DNA from: Colius striatus
Taxonomy: Eukaryota > Chordata > Aves > Coliiformes > Coliidae
Direction of reading: 5' to 3'
Assembly (NCBI RefSeq): GCF_028858725.1
Contig: NC_084789.1
Location: 41,881,594-41,945,593, forward strand
Length of the DNA stretch: 64,000 nucleotides
The notes below the pieces were generated by a model. It saw only the letters and a program-made list of their open reading frames with translations. It did no database searches and was not told the origin of the DNA. Shown here piece after piece: positions 31,701 to 42,800 of the stretch (positions within the stretch are counted from its first letter, which is position 1; each line of letters opens with the position of its first letter). The position numbers were made by a program, and so were the translations under genes.

Positions 31701-34700
31701 CAGGAGTTGGAGAAGCTTTTCAGAGGCTCAAATGGGCTGGAGCTTTTGGGTGCCAGAAAGTTGATGTTGGGAAAGCTTTTGAACTGGTGATGGAAGGGTC
31801 TGAACTGCCTGAAAGAAGCAGATGAGGACATGAGGCCTGTGGCAGGGTCAGCATAGGTGGAGTTGTTCCTCCCTCAGAGGAGGTGCTGCGTCATTTAGGA
31901 TGAGACATCACCTACCCCTTCCCTTCCATCTGCCTCTTCCAGAGATTTCCCACTTCTCCCTGGAAGCACCAAACCCAATTCCCAATAGTGGCACTGGTGG
32001 GGAGTACATTTTGACCAGGAGGCACGCTCACTGCTCAGCCAAACACTCCCCTCTGCCCCCAAGGCACACCAGCAGTAGCCAGCACAACATCTGCAGCTAC
32101 ACAGCAGCACAGGAAGGTTTTGGTTCCCAGACACCTCTCCTCACACTTCACTGCATGCAGCAGGTACAACCCAAACACTCGGCTCTGCAGCTGCCCGAAG
32201 CATCGCCCTCGGAACAATGAGCTGGTGCTGGGACACCGTTAGGGTTACAGAGCTGTCAAACACCACAGGGATCAGATCCCCCCGTGCTGGACGCTGTAAT
32301 CAAGTTACAGGCCCTGACCTGGCGTGTTCCAATCTCCTTCCTCATTTCAGAGGGCTGAAGCAGATTAAGTGACTCGCTGAGGATCACACACAGAATCTGA
32401 GCAAAGAAGTAAACTGTTGCCAAGTCTCGTTTGACACGTCCCTTCCTCCCTGACATATGAGCCTCCCAGATTGTTTCTCTGCATTTGCCTCCCTCGAGGA
32501 GAGGCTCAGCTTCCCTGTGCATCACGGGTCTTCAAAGGAGCCACACTGCCTTGCAGACAGAATACTCAATGCAAACCCCAGGTTTCAAGGGGTGACGTTC
32601 AGAAAGATCTCACTTACCTGCTCTGGTCTTCAACCTTCAGGAAAGGGGGCTTCAATTTTCCTGCTAGAAAGCAAACTGGTCAGAAGCTGTCCTGGCCAAA
32701 TTCCCTCCTTATTCATTCATTCCTCAACAGAATTGAGCTACAGAGCCAAGCCCATCAGTGCTTCTGACACCCCCGAATGCCAAGTGACATCAGCGCAGCC
32801 AAAACAGCTCTTTGGGTAATCTACAACAACTCCCTGTCCCCAGAGCACTCAGGAGGGCCACAAGAAGAGTGTGGGCAGCAGGGCAAGGGAGGTTCTGCTC
32901 CCCCTCTGCTCTGCCATATCTGCTGAGGCCTCATCTGGAGTCCTGTGTCCAGTTGTGGGCTGCCCAGCTGCAGAGGGACAGGGAAGTGCTGGAGAGAGGC
33001 CAGTACAGAGCCACCAAGATGCTCAGGGCACTGGAGCATGTTCCTGCTGAGGAAAGGCTGTGGGCCCTGGGGCTGGTCAGCCTGGAGAAGGCTGAGGGGG
33101 TCCTCACCAGTACTTACAAGCACCAAGTATCCATTGTAAGAATCAAGCTGCAGCAGCAGTTGCACAAGCTCAGAGCTCTGCACCAACCCTTCCAGCACCT
33201 TTCCTGCCATTTACACAATGTCCTGGAGTTGGGAATGGCTCGGGGTGGTTGGGATAAAGCAGCAGGAGCTGCTGAAGACAACCCAGCATGTGGTACAGCC
33301 AAGCCTGGCATGAGGACACCACTGAAGGGCAATAGCTGGCCTTGGCTGGGCCTGGGCCGGCAGTGATGCTCCTGTTTAATAATACATGTCAGGGGAGCAG
33401 GAGAAAGCCTCAGCAGTGCACTCAGGGAAAAGGCTGTCAGAGCCAGTCTGGCAGAAGGGGCTGCCAGGTCCCTCCTGCCTGGCAGGAACGTTCAGCTCAC
33501 AAGTGATAACGTTACACTCAGCCTGGAAATCTGAGTGCAGATCTGGTTAAAAAAGAAACGAGCCCCAAGGTGTTCTCACAGGCATCTGCCTGACCCTGAA
33601 ACCAACCTCTCCTGCCTCCTTCATTGCCTCTGAAGGGCAAGGGGGCTCATTTCTTGTGATCACGGAATCATTTCAGTTGGAAAAGCCCTTGAAGCTGCTG
33701 CAGTACCAGCCCTGCCCTCACCCTGCCCAGCCCAGCACTACCCCCTGGCCCTCAGCACCACAGCTTCCCTCCAGGGCTGGGCACTCCCCCACCTCCCTGG
33801 GCAGCCTGGGACACTGCCCAACAACCCTCTCTGTGAAGAAGCACTCAATGCCATTTCCTCCAAAGGAATGTCAGCCTCCCTCTGCAGAAAGGCCAAGTCC
33901 ACGTGTCCTCACCAGTGAGTTCCTCGAGCCTCATCCTGAGCTTTCAAACGCCCTCTTACATCACTAAAGCAGCTATTTAAGTGCAGGATCGATTTTTCCA
34001 CCTAGATGCTGCCAAATGCTCAGCACTTCTAAAGCCAGGCTGTTCTGGGGGCCCTAGATAAAGCCCAGGCTGGTGCACGTCCTGAGCTCGCAGGGCAGAG
34101 TGCTGAGCAGCGACACAGTTCAAAGTGTGCCGCAATGAAGAGCTCTGAGCTTGTGGCCAACCATCTGCCTTATCAGACAGCTTCTCCAGCCTTTTTTACC
34201 ACTTTCCCTCCTTAAAACTGGAAAATCATCTTCCCAGTGTCACACACAGAAGCCAGGTTGGAGCCTGCTCTGAGGCATCACTGAATGTTCGCTCTGACAA
34301 GCGAAGTCAAACGAGTCACAAATCGACTGACGTCACTGGTGCCAATCTCAGCCCCACAATTGGCTCTTGTCTCATTGCAGATGAGAACCTGGTTCCCCCC
34401 TCCCTCCTCCTTTGGAAGCCTTATCCCTAGACTGGTGTCTCAGCAGTACATTTCAGCCTCACAGCAGTGAGTGGGCTGTGAGGAACACGCTCTGCTCCGT
34501 AGGATGCATTATTCTCCAGCAGCCTTGGTTTGAGGCTGTGGATGGGAGGCTCGGTGCCAGCAGCACCTTCCCAGGTGCCTCAGGATCCAGGAGCTGCACT
34601 GCAACGGCTCCAGGGGATTTTCAAAAACACTGCCTGAAATACAAGGCTTAGGAGGCTGCATCAACACTCAAACAAGGAGTTACAAAGCCCATTCCAGAGA

Positions 34701-37700
34701 AACTGCCTTAACAGTTGGTCTCTTTTGGACTGCTCAAGTTTCTGATGGATTTTCAGATTCTAAATGAGGCTTCTTCAAGCAGCTCTGCACCCGAGCCCAG
34801 AGAGGAGCACAACTTCCAGGCCTACCTTTGTGAGTCTTCGATCTGGAGGCAGGGCACTTCACCTAAAGGGAAAAGGGACACGTTTAGTGGGAGAGTCGGG
34901 ACAGGCAGAGCAGTAACTACTGATCCCAGAGGGCCAAAGCGAGATTCCAGCAGCCTCCCCCACTGCTCCAGGGCTCCTGCAATCACCTGCCCTTGATAAT
35001 GTGTCTCCCAAGGTATCTGGAGTTGGTTTCAAATATGACATACAGGCTGCCACTCCCTGATCTCATGCCCTCCCTTCTCCCTGACCTCTCCAACATGTTG
35101 GAAATACTGCAGACAGTTCACTCCCCACCCACCACCTTATTCATCCTCAGACCCCCAGTGAGGACCAGCACTAGCTGTGCTGCAGATGATGCTGGTAACT
35201 AAAGCCTGCCTCATTCTCCTCTGCTTTTACTCCCACTTTATAAAAGGAACAATGGTTTGCATTTTGTCATCTCCAGCAATAAGCAGCAGCAGCAGCAGAT
35301 TGCCCAGTGCTGGATGAAAACCTCCCTCACCCCACCGGCAGGAGAGGAGCTGGGGGGGTTGCTCAGAGGCCCCGAAGGGTGCTGGGCACCTCGGGCTGGC
35401 CGGCCTGAGGCTGTTACCTCAGACTCCTGGCTCCGCTTGCTCCCGGCCGGGACGGCGTGCAGCAGCTGCTGGGTGTACGACAGCATTTCTGGGCAGGTGG
35501 GATGTCAAAGAGCCACAGCTCAGCAGGGAAAGGTGAGCAGTTCCCCTCCACGGGCTGCAGCACGAGCCTAACTCCCCATCCCCAGCGGGGAAAAGCGCAG
35601 CCCCTGAGCCTCAGCAGCCAAGGAGGAGTGCTCTGAGGGACAGCACCCCAACAGGCTCCACAGCGGAGCTGGGGTTGGCTCTGAGTCTCTGCAGAAACAA
35701 GCCACTGTCAGGAACTGTGCAGCAGGCAGACAGCCCCTGGCAGTGGAAAGCCCTGGCAGGCTGTGCAGCAGCAGCACCCCAGCCGGGCCCAGCCGCGCCG
35801 TGTGTCACTGTCAGCAGCCGCTCAGGAACCTGTTACTCCAGGACTATGATTAGAAGCAGTTTCATCATCCGTCCTTCCCGTCACCCCCTCCCCATCCATC
35901 ACTGCCGTGGGAAGCACCTTCCAGCACACAGCCTCCAACACCAGCCCTGCCTAATTAAAAATGACCAAACCCTGCCATTAGCATGGTCTGTACCCACAGG
36001 TCAATTAGGACAAATGGTCTTTTTGGAACAAATTAATGAACTGACCAAGCTATTAACACTTGCTAACGTTACAGCTTCAGCACATTACACATACCCAGTG
36101 TTTGCTCTTGCAAACGTGGCAGCAGCATGTGCTGATGTGGCTTGTGAGGGGCAGACCCAGTTAGCCACGGCAGGAGGGCAGCAGCCATGTATCAGGTACT
36201 GCTTGCAATTTATTCCTACGCTCACCACATCACTTCTGCTGCACCTGGCTCACAAATCCCTGATTCCCAGCAGCTACACTCCATCCTGCAGAGAAGGATA
36301 CCATCCACGTGCAAGATCTGGACTCCCCACAGGCGAGCGTTGGCCAGGATGCTGCTGCCACTGCAGGTGTCCTGTACAAACAGAGAGGTCTGGCAAGGCC
36401 CAGCTCTGAGCAGGCACGGCTGTGTGAGCATGTGCAGCTTTAAAGCCAGTATAGAGAGATCTCCCTGTTGCCTAATCGACAGACCTTTGCTGTTATTAAA
36501 ATCAGGGCACAGCAGAACAGGTTCAAACTCACACTTTATCTGCCCAAAATTAACAGTAGCATCTAGGTCAAATTGTTAATCCCTGCTGTAGCATGAGCTT
36601 CTAGGGTAGACACTGAGACTCTCTTGGGTGCTTGTGATATGAGGGGAAGGACTCCAGGGTAGTCTGTTACACCAGCTATGTGGCTTGAGTCCTTTCTAGG
36701 CTGAAAATCCATCTAATGATGGGTCCTGTGTTCATAATTCTATTGTGCTGGGCACCCAGATCACTGGGACAGGCCTCGGAAGTACTCAAATGGACAGATG
36801 GCACAGCTCTGTGAAGAACAGTGCCCAGGAGCACTGCATAATACTTTGCAGAGCCACAAGCAACTGCTTCATACCCTTCCCAGCCCCAGAATCTGCTCCC
36901 TTCAGCAGGCAGGGGCTCTGGAGCAGTGTCTGGCACTGGTTCTACACTGCTCAGCAGTCCTTTGAATATCCCTGGCTACAGAAAAGCCCATCCAGACGCT
37001 GCTCACCTGATTCTTCATGGCCTTCTGCAGCAGCTCCTTTCCCCTGCTGATCAGCACCTGCAGAGAAAGCGGCCGAGTGCTACGATAAAGCAAAGAGGCA
37101 GCAGCAAGCTGAGGGCAGCATGGCTGTCCAGCAGGAACGACTTCTAGTGATACCTGCTCGCTGCTAGGGAAGGGAGTCTGGCCAAGACTTCATCTCAGAC
37201 AGCAGGACTGGGCATTGCCAGGGAATGCAAACCACAGAGGCACCCATTAGGTGTGTGCTGAGCAGCTGCTCAGCCAAGGCTCGGGGTTTATCCAGCAGCA
37301 ACAAATGCTCCAGAGTGAGCCAAGAGGAAGCAGCACCTCAGCTCAGAAAGCCTGCCTGCTGCACTCCAGGCTGGCAGGGGTCAGGAACAGCCTCATCTGC
37401 AAGCCAATGACTTCAGCAGATAGCTTAAGCTCTTTGTAAGACAGATGGCTAGTGCTGTGAAGTGCCAGTGCTGTGAGCACTCAGTGAAAACCCGCGCTGC
37501 TTCCCACCTGCAGGCGGCCTAGATCCACTGGCAGAGGTGCCCTGGCCCAGGCTAGGGCAGGAGGCTCTCCTCAAGCACCACTTACCAGATATCTCAGCCC
37601 TGGCAGGGTGAATGGGACCTGGAGAAGCCCATTCATGCAGGCTACCCTTGCAGATCTTCAGGCTACAACAGTCTTGCCCTGCCTGTGAGCAGTGGTTTTA

Positions 37701-39541
37701 TCTTGTCTACTCTGGTTCTTCCAGACACACCTCTGCATCAGAACAACTGCTTGTCCTGTTGGGAAGCACCCAAGCCCTCTGTCTCCTTTGCCCTGGGAGC
37801 AGATATCCCTGTTCACCAGCTCGGAGCTTGAGAAACACACATTTGAGCAGACAATGATGTGCAGAAACTACGAACATGGTTATGAACATGAACAGCCAGG
37901 CCAGGGCAAAAACACACAACACCTTCCAACACTGCTCCCAGGTTCACTCCACAGATCCCTTGGGACAACCTTTGAGGTGGCTTAAACCTCTACAGGTCTT
38001 ACAGCGTCTGGTGGCTTCTGGTGAGGTCTGGTCTGGGTCCCTTTGGAGGCAGAAGGCACTGGGCCTGTGGCTTTGGCATCTTTGGCACTTGTGCTGCTCC
38101 GCCTCTCAGCCCAAGCTCTGCCTTTGCCTCCTTTGGCTTCTCTGTTGCTGGATACCACGTAGGTGACTTCTTTGCTTAGGAAGTTTTCAGTCACCTGCAA
38201 CAAGAGACACAACAGAGCAGCTGTGAAACTGCCCAACTCTGGGCTGAGAGACAGTTCTGCCTCAGCTCCAATCTCAGCCTCCCCTGGGCCAACTTGGGCC
38301 CGTTTCCTTCTTGTAGTCAAGGGTCCAAAACCCAACACTCAAGGTGCAGCTACACAGAGAAACAACTGACCCCTGGCAGCAAGGGGTTGTCGGGCTGGAG
38401 GATGCACAGGCAAATGAGAGGTGCTATGGGGAGAGCATCCTGACTGTTGATGGCACATCTTGGGGGGACAAAGAAATCAGCAAGTTCAGAATGATGAAGT
38501 GATTAAAGAAAGGCAAAGAGGTGGAAGTCAGCCATCCCACATGTGTCTGCAGCCACCACATGACCCTGGCAGCAGAGACCCAGCAGCAACATGAGCCAAA
38601 GGAAGGCCTGTAGCCCTGTGTGTAGCACTGAAGGACTTAAAGAAGTTTAGGGGTGCACATGAGATGATCTCTCTCAAACAGAGAGATTAAATTCTCTGTA
38701 CACAAATCATATCAGCATTTAGGACTGAACTGTGCTTGAGAATCATAAGGAAACTGAAAGATGTAACAGAAGGAGCAGCTGCTGGGCATGGCCCTTGTCC
38801 TCAGTTCCAGCCTGAGTGACTGAGGTGACACCAGTTTTTGGAGGGTCTTGGGAGAAGATTTAAGGGATTAGTGACCAATACCAGCACCAAGGACACGGAA
38901 GAGGCCAGGCAGAACGCCACCTGCATCCACACAAACAACAGCTTCAGGGGAAGGGTCCCGATGGCTTTTCTAGGAAAGCCATAAGAAAAAGTACACAGCT
39001 GCACAACAAAAAGAGACTCGTGTGATGGTACCCTGCCCTGAATTCCAGGAAACACTTGGAAAATCCACAACTTCCCTAAAAAGTCAAGGTGCCGCAGGGA
39101 GGGGGAACAAAATAACCAGTTACCACCGAGCAGAAGGTGCTCCCTGTGACCAGAGGTGTTCCCATCCCAGCACAACCAGTTAACGCCCCATTGGAAAGCG
39201 CTGTCACAGCCAGGCAACTAGCTGCTGCCATCTGGAAGGTGCTGGCGTGGCCGTGCCGCCGCACGGATGCTGCCAGGACAAGGCAACGAGTTGCCACGAC
39301 CCGGAATGCAGCACCAGGCAGCTTGTGAGGCAGGGGCCAAAGGCCCAGCGAGGGGCCGGCCCTGCCCCGAGAGACCCCCCGGGACGCAACCGAGGAACTG
39401 AGGGAGCCACCGGGAGCCGCCGCGGCCGCTCACCCCGCCCAGGCGGCCGATGACCGCCGCCAGCTGCCGGGCGCTCGGGCCGCTCGGCACGTCGAGGTAG
39501 AAGGACTTGCCGCGGAGGGGCCGGGCGGCGGGACCCGCCAT
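28734..39541 (-). CDS. DBF4B: DBF4B, regulatory subunit of CDC7 kinase, 11 exons
   Basis: DBF4B (DRF1) binds and activates CDC7, which phosphorylates MCM helicase in S phase and mitosis. Exons: 39541-39434, 38194-38003, 37057-37007, 36371-36302, 35488-35418, 34862-34826, 32663-32618, 31808-31692, 31500-31374, 30699-30611, 30090-28734; phases match and the product is 754 aa (human about 615). Motif N/BRCT-like region: [11 protein letters not shown] at 11-21, [10 protein letters not shown] in exon 2, [13 protein letters not shown] in exon 4. Motif [21 protein letters not shown], about 180-199. Motif C DBF-type zinc finger: Cys261, Cys264, His274, His280. The 1357-nt last exon codes a low-conservation Ser/Pro/Gly-rich tail. 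In exon 2, I chose the donor GACGCT|GTAAGA (after 38003) over GAG|GTTTAA at 37988 because it aligns with human. Intron 4 has a U12-like donor. Start and CCDC43 start are 324 bp apart. Confidence 0.93.
32855..33105 (+). mobile_element. CR1 LINE fragment in DBF4B intron 7
   Basis: It contains the CR1 blocks 'ctcatctggagtcctgtgtccagtt', 'gggctgcccagctgcagagggacag' and 'ccctggggctggtcagcctggag'. It is truncated at both ends and in plus orientation, antisense to DBF4B. Confidence 0.75.
33655..33900 (-). mobile_element. CR1 LINE fragment in DBF4B intron 6
   Basis: The plus strand reads 'gatcacggaatcatttcagttgga', the reverse complement of the CR1 3' tail, followed by reversed 'ccctggagg...', 'gggcagcctgg' and 'cctctctgtgaagaag' blocks. 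So the element is in sense with DBF4B. Confidence 0.85.
35489..35512 (-). promoter_or_regulatory. DBF4B: DBF4B intron 4 U12-like branch site and acceptor
   Basis: On the minus strand the intron ends ...CTCTTTGACATCCCACC...CCCAG before exon 5. CTCTTTGAC matches the U12 branch consensus TTCCTTRAY at 7 of 9 positions and its adenosine lies about 16 nt before the exon, within the usual U12 range. It is weaker than the two CCDC43 branch sites, and a C-rich tract is also present. Confidence 0.5.
36293..36301 (-). promoter_or_regulatory. DBF4B: DBF4B intron 4 donor, U12-type GTATCCTTC
   Basis: Exon 4 ends ...CACGTGGATG and the intron opens GTATCCTTC, matching 8 of 9 positions of the U12 donor consensus RTATCCTTT. 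The exon end is fixed by reading frame: the leftover G joins AA of exon 5 to code Glu in HVD-EML, aligning with human HVDEMM. Confidence 0.8.
38225..38325 (-). mobile_element. CR1 LINE fragment in DBF4B intron 1
   Basis: The plus strand reads the reverse complement of the CR1 'ttgcccaggggaggctgagattggagctgaggcagaact' block. It is a short internal fragment about 30 bp from the exon 2 acceptor (38194). Confidence 0.8.
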
Positions 39542-39865
39542 GGCACCGAGCGGGACCGAGCCCGGGACCCGGCCCGGCGCCGCCGCCGTTTAAACGCCCG
39601 CCCCGCCCCGTCCCTACCGCCGGCGCTACGGCGGCCGCGCACGGACACGCCGCTCCCGCGATCGCGGCCGCTCCTGGCGGACGGCGGGGCACGGGCAGCC
39701 CCGGTACCGACGGGCAGCCCCGGTACCGACGGGCAGCCCCGGCCGGCGCCGCCGGGCCTCTGCGGGGCCGCGCTCGGCGCGCGTTGGCCCCGTCTGTCAC
39801 AAGTTTGTCCCCCGCAGCCGCCGTCGCTCCCCCCGCGGGCGCCGGGGCGGGCGCAGCGCGGCAGG
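39542..39865. promoter_or_regulatory. Bidirectional CpG-island promoter, DBF4B/CCDC43
   Basis: The two ATGs, DBF4B on minus at 39541 and CCDC43 on plus at 39866, face apart across 324 bp of CpG-dense DNA. CpG richness continues into both first exons and introns (about 39350-40250). No TATA box was recognised. A 19-bp tandem repeat lies near the centre. Human DBF4B and CCDC43 are also neighbours in opposite orientation, so a shared promoter is plausible. Confidence 0.75.
39693..39742. repeat. 19-bp tandem repeat in the DBF4B/CCDC43 promoter
   Basis: The unit GGGCAGCCCCGGTACCGAC occurs at 39693-39711 and 39712-39730, with a 12-bp partial third copy at 39731-39742. Copies are identical. Each unit holds the palindrome CGGTACCG. 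Confidence 0.97.
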
Positions 39866-42800
39866 ATGGCGGCGCCCGGCGGGGAAGCGGCGGCGGGCGC
39901 GTTCCCGGGCTGGTTGGCGGCCAGGCTCGAGGCGCTGGGCCTCGACCGCGCCGTCTACGGAGCCTACATCGAGGGGCTGCTGCGGGAGGAGGAGAGCGAG
40001 GAGGAGCGGCTGGAGGCCCTGCGCGGCGTGCTGGCCGCGTGCCTGGTGAGCACCGGCTGCGGGGCGCGGCCGCCCGGGCCCTGCCGCCAGCTCCCCGCCG
40101 GGCGCGGCTCCGCGTGGGGCGGCCGCGGGGACACCCGGGCAGCGCTGGAGGCCCGCGGGGGGTAACCGCCTTCCCCGGGCCTCCGCGGCGCCTCTGGGGC
40201 CGTCCTGGGCCCTGCCGGCGCCGGGGGTTTCCTGGGGGGGTTCCCGTAGAGCCCCTGGCAACGTGGCTCGGGTCTGGGGGGAAAGAGCCGCTGCTGCTGG
40301 GGCACCGAGCCCTGGCTCAGGCTGCACAGGGAGGGTGTGGAGGCTCCTTTCCAAACCCGCCTGGACACGTTCCTGTGCCCCCTGAGCCAGGGGAACCTGG
40401 TTGAGCAGGGGCTGGGGCTGCAGGAGCTCTGCAGGGCCCCGCCAGCCCCCAGCACTGTGGGGTTCCGTGGGACACGGGGCTGCGCCCGTGACTCGGGCAC
40501 TCCCCGGCAGCACCCAAGGGTGGCTTAAGGGCTGATTTTTAAGGCCAAATGCTTTAGAGTGGCTCACCCACAGCTGTGTTAGATGGTCCGTGCTCCTCCT
40601 GCTCCTCACAGCACGCTGTCTCTGCCGGGAACCGGGCCCTTGGATCCGGCTGAGCTGCAGGGGTGGGCAGTGCTGCCCCGGCCTCCCCTGCTACTGGGAG
40701 GCTGCTCCGAGAGCTCAGCAAAGAATTTCCAGTCCTTGCCTCTGGGGGCTGTGGGGTTTCTGTGACTCAGGCTGTTGGATAAAGGGGTGTTTTGGAGTGC
40801 AAAATGTTACTGGTGAGTGTGTGCTGCTGTTGAACAAGTCTGCTCAATGGTTATCGCTGGTTTCCTGCCCAGATCCCCACATAAGAGCAGAAAACACAAA
40901 GGGACCTGGCTGCTATTATCAGCTTTTGGCTATCACAGATAACTCCAGCATGTAACTCCCCCTCAGTAATCATCATGTCAATCTCTCCCCGTCTGTTTAA
41001 AAGCAGACCAGCTTTGTTCCAAGGCTCAGAAGTGTCTTTTCCCTTACTAGGAAGAAGATCTCTTAAGCGATGTGTGCAGGGAAGTGGTGGAGAAGTGGTC
41101 TGAGTCACAGATTGTCGATGCCAAAGAGAAGAAAGCAGGTAGTGCTGCTGCTGGGTGTGCTGTCCTCGGGGCAGGAGCCTGCAGGGCCTCGCTGAGCCCA
41201 CAGTGGGCTTGTCCTGCCAGGACTCTGCTGGTGTCTGCAGAGCTGATGTGCTCCTCGCTGCTGCTTGTTTGCTGTTTTATCCTGATGTGTGAATTGAGGA
41301 TGAGCAGTTTCACACCTGGCTGTCCCCAGGTCACCCTCCTGCAGGGGAGGGGCGCTGCTGGGCTTTTGTGGAGAGCTTTCTCAGTTTCCTTTCACAAAGC
41401 AGGCAGATCTGAGGGCTGGGGACGCAGTGAGGGCAGCCAGCACTCTGGTGGCAGATGCTGCTCCAGTTGCTCCCGGTTGGTAAAGCAGATGCTTTTGAGC
41501 AAGCACAGCTGCAGCTGTGAGAGCCGTGCTGTCCCTCCTGCTGCCTGCCCTTATCTTCCTCTGTCAAGTTCCTCTCTTACAACTGGCCTTTTTTCCCTCA
41601 GGAATGCTTGTGGGAGGGGAGCTCTGTGAGGCTGCTGCTGCTGCACTAATGTTGCTCTTTCCCAGCTGTGCATCTCTGCACCCTCTCCCAGTCCATTCCT
41701 CATCCACTCGGGAGCCAAGGCCTCTGTCTTGCCCTTGCTTGTCAGGGAGTCTGGTTCTGCTCACTGAGCAGAGCTCCAGGGTACAACGGGAAGATTCTGC
41801 TGCTTTAAGCATCCTGCACAGATCAGTTCATAATCTTCCCCCTGCATGGGCTCCACTGTAGCCTGTGATGATGTAACATCCCTTTTGGCCACATCCTGCT
41901 CGTTGTTTGCTTTGCCTTTGTCTTTGTTGTTGGTTCTGGTTGCAAACAGAATATTGTCAGAGTGATGCCATTTGAGAAGCAGCTGTCCCAGCCAGGCCTG
42001 TGTTGATGGAGCACTTTGCTTGTCTAAATTCACGCTTCACTAACATCACTCACCTCTTCTTTACAGATGAGGTGGCTGAGCCACGCGGCAGCTCAGTGGC
42101 TTCCCCCAGACCCACTGTCTTTGCCCTGCCTGTGCCTCTGCCTGGGGACAGGGAATGGTTCTGCTGTTTGTGCATTAAAGATAAGAAATCTCTCTTTTGT
42201 GGACAAGCAACTGGAACTGCTGGAGCTGCTGCCAGACCCCTCTTGCTCATCCTGTTGCTACCTGCAGGGGTTTTTCTTTCTTGTCACAGAAAGAAGCAGT
42301 AGGCTGTCCTTATGGCCAGGCTGTGAGAAACACGAGGCTTATGTCACTGTGGTTCCACAAAAGGATAAATCCCCAGTGAAGTCGATAGCTAAGAATAACA
42401 GAATCCTGAGGAGAAGTTATTAATAAAGCAGCAAAAAAAAGTGACAACCCCCAAATACCATTTTAAGAAACAGGCAGCAGAATGTCCGTGTGAAAGGGCA
42501 CATCAGCTGTTGGCTTCCCTTGGTAGAAGAGAAAGTCTTAAATGGATCAGCCACTTTGGGTTTTCAGAACTTCTGTTTACAGTGGTTGTAAGTGTGTGGT
42601 GAAGTGAACTTGGCCTCTCTTAACCAGAAGAGGATTTTCATTAGCAAGAGCCCTGCTGATTTCAGAGTTTCACTGTGAAGCTTCCTCCGGGAAAAATAGT
42701 GTCTGGTTGTGGCTGTGCACAGCACGGGGAAATTCCTCAGCAGCACCTCTAGTGCCCTTGTGAGAGGGTTTGGGGGAGGAGGGGGATATTTTGGGGGTGA

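Noticed and set aside
35675-36409. 245-codon plus-strand ORF inside DBF4B intron 4 with a protein-like stretch ([18 protein letters not shown]...)
   Set aside because: It overlaps DBF4B exon 4 on the other strand, shows no recognisable domain, has no splice or start context, and its composition shifts along its length. Probably chance, though a database search would settle it.
37988-38194. Alternative DBF4B exon 2 donor GAG|GTTTAA at 37988
   Set aside because: It keeps the frame but adds five residues absent from human at that position and is a weak donor. GACGCT|GTAAGA at 38003 aligns exactly.
42418-42440. AATAAA followed by an A-rich run in CCDC43 intron 2, resembling a processed retrocopy end
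   Set aside because: No gene-like sequence precedes it, no target-site duplication was seen, and the A run is only eight bases.
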